Below are positions 1 through 7,767 of a DNA stretch of 23,444 nt, piece after piece. Source of the stretch: Chara braunii (taxonomy: Eukaryota; Streptophyta; Charophyceae; Charales; Characeae); contig BFEA01000076.1 in NCBI GenBank assembly GCA_003427395.1, positions 2,900,105 to 2,923,548 of the forward strand, read 5' to 3'. The notes beneath the pieces were generated by a model. It worked only from the letters and a program-made list of their open reading frames with translations, ran no database searches and had not been told where the DNA came from. The first letter of the stretch is position 1; each line of letters opens with the position of its first letter. The position numbers were made by a program, and so were the translations under genes.

Positions 1-550
1 CCACCATAGCCGGACACCCCAACCCTTCTTCAACCTCCATCACCTACACCCATCCACCATAGCTGAACACCCCAACCCTTCTTCAACCTCCATCACCTAC
101 ACCCATCCGCCATAGCCGAACACCCCAACCCTTCTTCAACCTCCATCACCTACACCCATCCACCCTAGCCGGACGCCCCGACCCTTCTTCAACCTCCATC
201 ACCTACACCCATCCGCCATAGCGGGACACCCCAACCTTTCTTCAACTTCCATCACCTACACCCATCCACCATAGCCGGACACCCAACCCTTCTTCAACCT
301 CCATCACCTACACCCATCCACCATAGCCGGACACCCCAACCCTTCCTCAACCTCCATCACCTACACCCATCCGCCATAACCGAACACCCCAACCCTTCTT
401 CAACCTCCATCATTACACCCATCCGCCATAGCCGGACACCCCAACCCTTCTTCAACCTCCATCACCTACACCCAACCACCCTAGCCGGACGCCCCAACCC
501 TTCTTCAACCTCCATCACCTCCACCATAGTCGGACATCCCAACCCTCCCT
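1..550. repeat. 53-bp minisatellite array (about 10 copies, continues off left edge)
   Basis: Units begin at about 1, 54, 107, 160, 213, 266, 318, 371, 423 and 476. Each opens with CCACCATAGCCGGACACC or a close variant, followed by a shared AACCCTTCTTCAACCTCCAT core. Most units are 53 bp; two are 52 bp through single-base losses (near 285 and 411). The last unit, near 521-545, has lost an internal stretch and then the array dissolves. The unit is strongly strand-asymmetric: C-rich and nearly G-free on the + strand. 53 is not a multiple of three and no frame is consistently open, so this is non-coding tandem DNA. Confidence 0.95.
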
Positions 551-673
551 CGCTTATCACCTCCCCCGTCCAATCGAGAGCTTTAAGGGGCCGTAAGGGG
601 GTGCCCGGAACTCTGAACAGAATCGGTTAGGGTAAGTCAATGAGCAACGTCGATTAGGATGTGAAGCTTCTTG
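551..673. other. unassigned spacer
   Basis: Unique sequence between the minisatellite and the TC tract. I see no gene or recognisable signal in it. Confidence 0.5.

Positions 674-732
<59 letters not shown>
674..732. repeat. (TC)n microsatellite
   Basis: An almost uninterrupted run of TC dinucleotides of about 59 bp. Pyrimidine-rich DNA continues to about 803, including a run of ten or more C. Confidence 0.97.
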
Positions 733-736
<4 letters not shown>

Positions 737-1442
737 CGCCTTCCTCCATTTCTCATAAACCCTTTAACCCTTAACCCTTCCGTCACCCCTTCCCCCCCCC
801 CTGTGGCAGGTGGCTAATCTCCACCCTCACCTGTTACATTGCCAGAGAACGAACGGGAAGGAACTTAGTACTCACTTGGTGGAAAGCGAAGGCAAGGTAA
901 GGATAGCCGGTCCCTTGTGCCACCAAGAAGGGAAGGATACGACACTATTGAGAGCATTTGCGGAAGCAAAAAAGAGCGCTGATTCTGGACGAGGTCAGTT
1001 TGACTCAACCATCTTCCCCGACTGCATGACCAAGGTGAAGGCATGGTTTGCTTGAGTGAAGGGAAAGATAACCAAAGGAACTTAGGCTTGTGGGAGGGGC
1101 GATGTGTTGACCCCAATGGGGATTGTACTTGGCTTTTGCTTTGTGTGGTTTTGCGCAGGTGAGTAGTCTAGGGTGGTCTGAGCGGGACTGCGTCCGCTGG
1201 ATGCGGGTGGGAATAGGGAAAGCGACGAGGGAAGGACTTAGGCCCCGCTTAAACCATGAATGCAGGATGGGTTGGGTGGTCGGATGCTTGAATGAGTGTT
1301 AGACGTCGGGATGGGGCTTGTGTGGTGATTGAATGCAATGACTCTCTTGAATGCAATGCAAGCCCGGAAGGACTAAGGGCAGTCGTGGATAGGTGAATGC
1401 AATATTGGTGGTTCAAGCAAAAAAAATATAGCGGCTAGGGAT
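733..1442 (+). other. gene-free stretch with a splice-like exon (809-1158)
   Basis: No convincing coding region. A C/T-rich tract ends in TGTGGCAG (802-808), which resembles a 3' splice site. At 1156-1165 the sequence CAGGTGAGTA is a near-perfect 5' splice site. The 350 bp between would be an exon-sized block. Its longest open frame on the + strand (from 810, GTG rather than ATG) closes with TGA at 1053-1055, so a coding internal exon is not supported. From about 1250 to 1410 the motif GAATGCA(AT) recurs several times. The exon reading is weak. Confidence 0.25.
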
Positions 1443-2062
1443 TCGGGCGATGCCACCCTACCCCAAGGATGCCGTAGGGGCTGTCTTGAGCCACTAGACA
1501 CAGTGAAAAGGTGCGTGGCCCAATGAATGACGCTTGACTTGCGCATGATAAGAAGACAAAACTTCAATGAACTTCCTGGACTGCTTGCGTATTGGAAGGA
1601 GCAATTGCCTGGCCAGACTTAATCGAATCAAGAAAAGGTCACGAGTGGCCAAAGAGCTACCATCTTGACGCGAGAGCGGAGCTACATCCCCTAATGTAAA
1701 GCCCTCTCGCAAAAGGCCCATCCCCATCCATCTCAAAGCACTAGGTGGGGGTCTGGGCGATGCCACCCTACCCCAAGGATGCCATAGGGGCTATCTTGAG
1801 CCACTAGACTTAGTGAAAAGGTGCGTGGCCCAATGAATGACGCTTGGCCTGCGCATGATAAGAAGACAAAACTTCAATAAACTCCTTGGACTGCTTGCGT
1901 ATTGGAAGGAGCAATTGCCTGGCCAGACTTAATTGAATCAAGAAAACGCCACGAGTGGCCAAAGAGCTAACATCTTGACGCGAGAGCGGAGCTACATCCC
2001 CCAATGTAAAGCCCTCTCGCAAAAGGTCCATCCCCATCCATCTCAAAGCACTAGGTGGGGGT
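1443..2062. repeat. tandem duplication of a 310-bp unit (two copies)
   Basis: Copy 1 is about 1443-1752 and copy 2 about 1753-2062. For example, TGCCACCCTACCCCAAGGAT lies at 1451 and again at 1761. By eye the copies differ at roughly 15-20 positions, mostly transitions, with no indels, so the period is exactly 310. Both copies end with CACTAGGTGGGGGT. Minus-strand reading frames through each copy are similar only because the DNA is duplicated. I do not recognise the unit. Confidence 0.93.
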
Positions 2063-2270
2063 GCCCCTGGGACAAACGACCCGCGCCCTGAGCGTGAGCG
2101 TGGGCGGGTCGAGCCAAATGGGACCCGCAGTGGGGTCGACCGAGGCTCGAAAGTCCTTCAGGGTACGACCCCTACAAAAATGGTGGAGGCACCGGGTGGT
2201 GGGTTAAACTGACCCATACGGTCTTGAGGGGGGCGCCCGACGCATGACCACGAACACAAACTTGAAGAGA
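2063..2270 (+). other. unassigned G/C-rich stretch with a possible tRNA primer-binding site
   Basis: No gene seen. At 2181-2197 the sequence TGGTGGAGGCACCGGGT begins with the TGG expected of a retroelement primer-binding site. Its complement would read as a T-stem 3' side (CCCGG), a 7-nt acceptor strand (TGCCTCC), a discriminator A and CCA. I cannot match it to a named tRNA, and no LTR ending just upstream is demonstrated. Confidence 0.2.
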
Positions 2271-2740
2271 AAGAATGAGGACTTGTGTATGCTCTATCCC
2301 TTTGAGTGAATCAGATCTGAGGGTGGTTGGGCGCATGGCAAGGCCAGGCCTGGAGGAAGAACATGCATGCTTGCACTTTTGCTCAGCCATCTCCCTTGGA
2401 GATGACTCTAGTCCTCCTTCCTTCGGGCTGATGTTCGTCAGACCGGGGAAGCCTTGGGCAAGCCGCAGGTCAACCCTTCCTCTTCGTGTGAAAGAAGGGC
2501 TCCCGTTACCTGGCAGGCGATTGGGATTCCGGGCTAGTCCGGGTTCCAATGAAAATCCCGCGGCGGAGTGATCCGACCGATACGGGTGCTCTCTTTCCTT
2601 TTCTTCGGAGCCCAGCGGGCTCCGTGCACCGCACTCAAATGCTTGAAGGAACCTCATATGAATATAAACGGTAATCGAAAAGGAACAATCCTGCCCTACG
2701 AACGGACACACAAACAAAGATAAGGGAATGAAGTGAGTTG
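2271..2740. other. anonymous stretch of organelle-like composition
   Basis: Both strands are open for unusually long here: the minus strand over 2172-2717 and the + strand over 2275-2571. Neither translation resembles a protein I recognise. Motifs such as the small palindrome GAGCCCAGCGGGCTC (about 2610) and mixed CTTCC/GGAAG text resemble land-plant mitochondrial intergenic DNA in style. That is an impression only; it could equally be ordinary nuclear DNA. Confidence 0.25.
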
Positions 2741-3930
2741 CTAGGCTCCAAGAAAAACTAGCTCACCCTTGAAGATGCTCACGAGAAGGAACCGGGTACT
2801 ATGTATGGCTGTTAGGGGAGAGTGACACGCATTGTCCTGAGTGAAAACCTGTGAGCAATGGGTAGGAAGCGCTGGGTGCACCTGGGGAAAGGCACTTGTG
2901 TTATGTGTGTCCCACTTGGGACTTGTGTTTGCATGATGGGGATTCGAGCGTCCTGCCTTTCGGAAGGAAAGGATTGGTTTGCGTCGGCCGGTGCGGGATG
3001 CGGAATGGTCGTCCTTTTTGAAGTTCACCGAGTTTCGTGTGTGGGGGGTCGGGCCACTGGGCTGTCAGGCAAGGGTGGGTCTCGTCGGCTGATTAGTAGC
3101 ATTCTCGCCCGAGCGGTCCGAGCATGGCTCGATGATCTTGCCTAGGTGGGGTGTGAAACGTCTTCAGGCGGGGCGGCTGCTTGTCGGCAGACGGCAGGGG
3201 GACCACTGCATATAGGGCAAGGAAGGAGTCTCGGAGGCGATTGAAAGCTTTTCGTAGCATGGCTTGGAAAAAGTTGATTCTTCTCGGACCGATGGAAGTG
3301 AATGCCTGGACGGCCGGCTCCAATGGCCTTATCGAGATGTGCGGGGTGATTCCCGAGATTAACGGTGGGTACACGAGCGACAAGTCGGGACGGGGTATTC
3401 TGGGTAAGGAGGAAAGGGCGAATGCCTTGCCGAGACCTGGGTACCGCGCTCGCGACGGTTGAGCTGTGCTTAAGGTATGGGGTAAAGCCCTGCCGATAGT
3501 AACAGTGGAGAGACCATTTCCGGGGAAGAGGTCGGTGAGGAGATGACCGACCTGTGCGCGACGTTTGCATGAGTTTTGCTTTTTGTGCCTCCCTCTGTAA
3601 AGTTGCCTGATGAATGTTGGAAGGGGAACTAAGCTTCTAGTCTATTCTCGGACCCTGCCTAAGTCTGCACGAGTGAGAGAACATGAGGAAGAGGTTGGAC
3701 AGGAGTCGGAAGAAAGTGGAACTAAGAAAAGAAGGAATGCAAGCTACGGGTGATCGATTGGGGGTATGGTAGAACAATGGTACCTAGGAAACGGATAAGG
3801 GAGGTTAAGGAGACCCGGATGAGGGGTCTGAAAACAACCCTCATCTAGAACAAGGAAAAGCAAACCATTTGACCATGAAGGGCCGTGTGGTGCTCTCATG
3901 TGAAAAACAGGACAGGCGCCGGGAAACAAG
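2741..3930. other. gene-free stretch, possible 5' leader of the downstream ORF block
   Basis: Only short open frames in conflicting directions occur here, none with family-like composition. The + strand frame at 3181-3462 and the minus frame at 3142-3570 overlap, and neither looks like a real protein. The last 30 bases give the first start codon of the next block a favourable context: ACAAG before ATGG, with A at -3 and G at +4. Confidence 0.4.
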
Positions 3931-4726
3931 ATGGCGCGATGGTTGTCGCCTCCTGTCTACTCTAGTGGTCCGGAAATGCCTATAAAAGTAAGGGATGGGG
4001 TATCTGTTGTTCTCCCGGAAGAAGAGACATGGACCGACCTAGAACCAGCCTATGAAACCGTGATGCTGGACAAGAAGGACGCGTTCCTCTGGATAGAGAC
4101 AATCTGGACTAAGGTCAGCCTGACAAGACTCTCACCTAGCTTGATGGACCTAGAATTCCGGGGAACAGTGGAAGCTCGAGGATGGGTCTACCTATCACAG
4201 GAATTGGAAACTGCAATGGTAGTGAGACTAGTATTGGGCACGGCACCGGATCAGCTGTTTAGACAAGCAGAACGGGAAGTGGTATGGGCAGCATGTCAGC
4301 GGGCAGAAATGGAAATGGAACGGATAGAGGTGCGAGAGGAACTCGGGGACCGGAAAAATATGAGACGCCCCTTTAGGACAATGAGATGCGTACTACCCCC
4401 ATTCCTGGTGGATGAAGTCTTTGGGAACCAGGGGTAGATTGGAGCGGATATGTCGGTCGATGACGCGCCTTCGGTTGTACCAAGGTGCTAGGCAGGACTT
4501 CTTTAAACTATCAGTGGAGGCGGGGCCGTTCGACGAAACTGAGGTGTTAAACCTTCTCAGCACGGATGAAACTTTTGTTCCCAGCCCGGTGCATTGGCAG
4601 ATAGTTTACCAAAACGTGGCAGCGGGGGAAACCTTCTTGGAAGGGGTGAAAGAGATGTTTCTAGACGAGGAGGAGGATTTAAGTGATGAGGAGGACGGAG
4701 ACGAGATAGAGGACTGGGACTTCTGA
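3931..4726 (+). pseudogene. module A: first of four paralogous ORFs of unknown function
   Basis: The ORF opens MAR with a strong start context and runs in one frame to 4437. The homologous reading continues in the next frame from about 4421-4440 to the TGA at 4724-4726, so one frameshift separates the two parts. Landmarks shared with modules B-D, in order: VVLP followed by W (residues 26-34), an aromatic stretch AFLWIETIW (51-59), a leucine/glycine turn RLVLG (99-103), and LPPFLVDEVFG (155-165). After the shift come FFKLSVEAGPF and a C-terminal AGETFLEGVKEMF. The tail is very acidic (LDEEEDLSDEEDGDEIED). There is no signal peptide, membrane segment or known catalytic motif. The product would be about 260 residues and is unrecognised. 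It is separated from module B by 55 nt. Confidence 0.75.
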
Positions 4727-4764
4727 AGGGGGGAGCTTACCTGGGGAAAACGGGTTGTCGGCTA

Positions 4765-4772
4765 TGTGCAGG
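4765..4772 (+). promoter_or_regulatory. TGTGCAGG before module B (possible 3' splice site)
   Basis: The octamer ends 9 nt upstream of the module B ATG. The same octamer precedes module D and gag. YAG followed by G is the core of a 3' splice site. The upstream text is not strongly pyrimidine-rich here. Confidence 0.3.
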
Positions 4773-4781
4773 TAGTGAACG

Positions 4782-5483
4782 ATGGCCCGGGAACTCGAAT
4801 TATGGGACTGCACATGCGAACCAAGACGAATCAGAAGGGGAGTAGAGATGTCAATACCGCCGAGCAATGAATGGAAAGGGACCACTTGTAATTGGCGGGG
4901 GTATGAGATTGTGCCGGAACTGTCGTACCTTTGGGTAAAGCGTATCTGGAATCCGTTGAGGGAAGAGGAAGGATAGGAAGAGATTGCTAACAAAGGATGG
5001 AAGCTTTGCTAACAATTGGCAGGGCAGAACCCGATGTGGCTTCTAGGGGACGCTGAGGCAAGGGCTCGGCAGGCGGCGGAAAGCTTTGCTAACAAAGGAT
5101 GAGATACGGTCAGCAGTAGAGTCGTGATGGGATGATGGAAGAAATTTAAACCGCCCGGTGCCCGAATCAAGAGCTAGGTACCCAAGTTCGTGGCGGACTG
5201 GTTTGGGGGTTTTTATCATGTAACAGAGGTAGCCAATACGATGGAGCGAATACACGTAAATTGCACATGGCTGGCAGGGGAATTTTATACAACGTCCTTG
5301 AAATACGGGCCCTTCCACGGCGATAGAGCCTGGGAGGTCCTCATCATTTTGGACATCGAAAGGAATGGCCAGCAGGAGGTGGCCCCGGAAACCAGGGAGG
5401 CCATAATCCGTCGTGAGGTAGCAGCAACACCTTGCTATGTGGATGATGTGTTCAAACTGTTCGAAGTATTGTGGTTCTACTAA
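4782..5483 (+). pseudogene. module B: second paralogous ORF of unknown function
   Basis: It starts MAREL and stays in a single reading frame to the TAA at 5481-5483. Five in-frame stops interrupt it: TAG 4974, TAA 5010, TGA 5100, TGA 5133 and TAG 5175. Family landmarks are EMSIPPSNEW, then YLWVKRIW, LLGDAEARARQAA (matching the LG...RQA region of A), VPKFVADWFGG, FYTTSLKYGPF, AWEVLIIL and a C-terminal CYVDDVFKLFE. The middle, about 4977-5100, is shorter than in A or D. It carries a local duplication: GCTTTGCTAACAA at 5002 and 5084, and GCTAACAAAGGATG at 4985 and 5089. TGTGCAGG (4765-4772) ends 9 nt before the ATG. Function unknown. Confidence 0.72.
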
Positions 5484-5605
5484 GCGCAGGGAAGCTGTGG
5501 AGCCAGACAAATATCGCAAAATTGCTAAGATTAAGGGAATGGGGTGTCTGACCATTGTAGGGTTCAGCACGGATCGCGAGCCGGGAGATCAAAGGCGAGC
5601 GCGTG
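5484..5605 (+). other. spacer between modules B and C
   Basis: No gene or signal is recognised in this 122-nt spacer. Unlike the spacers before B, D and gag, I do not find TGTGCAGG close to the next start codon. Confidence 0.5.
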
Positions 5606-6363
5606 ATGGCACGACGAAGAATGTTCCTTGAGGAGCGCCCCTTGGGCATTGAACCGCCTAGGGAAGTACCGGGTGAGATAGAGGTTAGCCTGCCGGCAAC
5701 AGGCGAGGGATGGCACCAGGTGGCGGATTGGGTCGGGATCGAGCTTGCGGAAAATATGGTTTATTTGGTGACAAAAGTTGAGTGGCGTGCGGCTGAGAAT
5801 GGCGAATGGAACCTGGACCCACGGGGGCACGTGCGGGCAGAGAGGCGGTTGTATGTGTCAGAAAACGGGTGGAGGGAGTTCGAAGTTCGGCTGGCATCCG
5901 GAGAAGACCCGTTGAGCATGTTTGAGGGGGCATGACAGTTAGTATGGCGAACGAGATTTGAGTTCGCAGATCCGGGGTTGACGATGTAACGGCAAACCTT
6001 AGGGTAGCCATGGTCGAGAGTTTCAAATTGCCTAGTGAAAATGTACGAATGAGGCTTCCGCCCTTCCTGCTGGAAAAACTGGGCGTTTTGGAACTTGTTG
6101 GACAAGCAGTAGCCGACCTCGCAAGCCTGACATATGAAGAAGCGACGGTACATCGAGAATACTATCGCGCCTTCTTAGAAATGAGACCGTTTAGTGGAGA
6201 GCAGAAGTACGAGGTGTTGCGCATCGTGCGTGCTGTAATTAGTACCAGGTCAAGGGTTCCGGTCGTGGGAAGTGAGGTCCTGTGGGGTGTCGTCCGGCGA
6301 GAAATAAACCAAGGGATGGCGTACGTAGATGATCTGTACCGATTGTATGAGCAGATGGAGTAG
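5606..6363 (+). pseudogene. module C: third paralogous ORF of unknown function
   Basis: It starts MARRR. The first frame runs to 5935; the family reading then continues in another frame through 6363. The shift falls at or just after the G-run at 5925-5930. The second frame carries one nonsense codon (TGA 5956-5958) at a position where D has Q. Landmarks are EVSLPATGEGW, MVYLVTKVEW, RLASGEDPLSMF, MRLPPFLLEKLG, EYYRAFLEMRPF, KYEVLRIV and a C-terminal AYVDDLYRLYE. Apart from one indel and one stop it is complete, with a predicted length of about 250 residues. The 184-nt gap to D's ATG (6364-6527) has no gene. Function unknown. Confidence 0.75.
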
Positions 6364-6502
6364 GGAACAGGTCGGTAATAGGGCCGAAGAGAGGGGAAAA
6401 AAATAGAAGGGAAAAAGAAGCACCAGGCTAGGGATCGGGGAGTTGTTCGGGTGGGAAATTGAAGACCAAGTGGAATAAGCAAACTCGCGTGCTATTTAAA
6501 AC

Positions 6503-6510
6503 TGTGCAGG
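6503..6510 (+). promoter_or_regulatory. TGTGCAGG before module D (possible 3' splice site)
   Basis: The octamer ends 17 nt upstream of the module D ATG at 6528. A TATTTAAA just upstream (6493-6500) makes a promoter element an alternative reading. Confidence 0.3.
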
Positions 6511-6527
6511 GGACTTCTAAGTCGGAA

Positions 6528-7313
6528 ATGGCGATGAGACGCGCCTAGATGCTGCGACGACCCCTGCACCCGCGGCCACCCACGGAAAACGGAGATGGAT
6601 GGGGGGTGTCGCTACCAGCAAGCTACATGATTCAAGGATTGGATACTGAGTGGAGAGCGATGACCCTGGGAAGAGGTCAGGCATTCATGATGGTGGAATG
6701 CTTGTGGGATGGTATAAGAATTAACAGGGGACTGGGGGACGATCTGTACACCGATCTTAGGGTGACGGGGACCGTATACCTGCAAGAGCTCGGGTGATAC
6801 ATGTTAGGGACGGAGTTGGCACTAGGGCATGGGTTGTTGCCAATCTTCCAGAGGGCTACTACAGTACTAAACCGGGTAGGCCAGGAAGTGCGAGGAAGAA
6901 GGAATGTGGGGTTAAGGACTCGGGTGGAGATAGGAGGTTGGCGAGAGTTTAACGCCCCAATGACCGGGCTGAGGTGTCGAGTACCTCGCCTCATGGTAGA
7001 TCTGGTATTCGGCAGTCTCAAGAGGGCAAGGGATTTGGTGGACTCGACCCTGGTCTGGATCCACCTCTTCCGGCCGCAAACAACGGGCATGTTCTACGAC
7101 GTGTCGGTCAGACATGGGTCGTTTTGGGGAAACCAGGCCTGAGAACTACTCGAATTACTCGAGATCTTGATATTCGGATTGCCCCACCTGTCGTTTGAAG
7201 AATATGAACCAATAATTATCAAGGAAATAGGGATGGGGGAAAATTACCTTGCTGGGTTGGCTGACCTGTTCGAGGAACCGGATGAGCAGGGCAGGCTTGA
7301 GGGACCAGCATGA
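6528..7313 (+). pseudogene. module D: fourth paralogous ORF of unknown function
   Basis: I place the start at 6528 (MAMRRA), not at the next ATG at 6549, because it restores the MAR-like opening of A, B and C. An in-frame TAG at 6546-6548 separates the two ATGs. The whole module is in one frame, with two further stops, TGA 6795-6797 and TGA 7140-7142. The latter sits where module B has Trp (DRAWEVL against NQA-stop-ELL), so TGG to TGA is the simplest history. Landmarks are GVSLPASY, WRAMTLGRGQAFMMVECLW, RCRVPRLMVDLVFG, MFYDVSVRHGSF, LLEILIFG and a C-terminal NYLAGLADLFEEPDE. The tail is mildly acidic. TGTGCAGG lies at 6503-6510, 17 nt before the ATG. No catalytic motif is recognised. Confidence 0.75.
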
Positions 7314-7561
7314 GAAAACGTGTCAGGAAGAGGTAGGGAAACAAAGGATGGGTACTAAGATAAGTAGGCGGCCGTCAGCAAAAGAGGGGCAGTGGTTGGA
7401 GTCCCGGGCGACCCAATGATGCGGCAGGAAGGAACTAGGAAAACCACCCGCTCCAAAAGTTCTGAGGCACCTGGATGCCAATAAGCCAAACGGGCCATAC
7501 CCGATAGGGAAGCCAATGGGGTCAGGCACCGCCCTAAAAACCTAAGCGCGGCAGTAAAGAA

Positions 7562-7648
7562 ATGCCGAGCGGCGGCGGCAAGGCCCGACGGAAGAAAAAC
7601 CTGAAGGACGCCCTGGGAAAGAAAAGTCAGGAGAATCGGACCGATTAA
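7562..7648 (+). CDS. small lysine/arginine-rich ORF (28 residues) in the gag leader
   Basis: ATG to TAA encodes a 28-residue peptide with a basic centre, KARRKKNLKDALGKK, that resembles a nuclear-localisation or nucleic-acid-binding patch. No homologue is known to me. It could be an upstream ORF controlling gag translation, a remnant of a larger basic domain, or chance. Confidence 0.15.
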   Translation: MPSGGGKARRKKNLKDALGKKSQENRTD

Positions 7649-7746
7649 TATAAGATGCAAAAAACATGGGAATAGGCGGGTTTTAGAGCTGGGACTAGGG
7701 CAGTTATGAACATCCGACGATTTTTCGCAAAAAAAAATTTTCTCCA

Positions 7747-7754
7747 TGTGCAGG
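7747..7754 (+). promoter_or_regulatory. TGTGCAGG before gag (possible 3' splice site)
   Basis: This is the best of the three octamers as a splice acceptor: A9TTTTCTCCA immediately precedes it and the gag ATG (context GGGAATGG) starts at 7768. A Ty3-type element normally translates gag from full-length RNA, so a spliced gag message would be unusual. Confidence 0.35.
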
Positions 7755-7767
7755 CTAGGTAAAGGGA

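Larger units (their letters stand above)
7314..7767 (+). other. leader between module D and gag
   Basis: No family-like gene here. It contains one short basic ORF (listed separately) and ends in an A9 run and a TTTTCTCC stretch leading to TGTGCAGG (7747-7754). That arrangement resembles a branch/pyrimidine/AG acceptor 14 nt before the gag start. A long open frame on the minus strand (7355-7912) overlaps gag and looks like a shadow. Confidence 0.45.

Noticed and set aside
1-550. CRISPR-like array of regular repeats
   Set aside because: Units are contiguous with no unique spacers, and the context is eukaryotic; it is a minisatellite. The same holds for the 91-bp array.
757-779. Telomere-like text (AAACCCTTTAACCCTTAACCC)
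   Set aside because: Only three irregular units with the wrong spacing for the plant or animal telomere repeat; too short to support an interstitial telomere.
3142-3570. 142-codon minus-strand ORF and the overlapping + strand ORF at 3181-3462
   Set aside because: They overlap on opposite strands, neither has recognisable motifs, and composition alone can keep such lengths open.
6795-7142. UGA read as an amino acid (recoding) in module D, because two of its three stops are TGA and one replaces Trp
   Set aside because: TAG stops occur just as often in the same block and frameshifts are present, so simple decay explains it better than an altered code.
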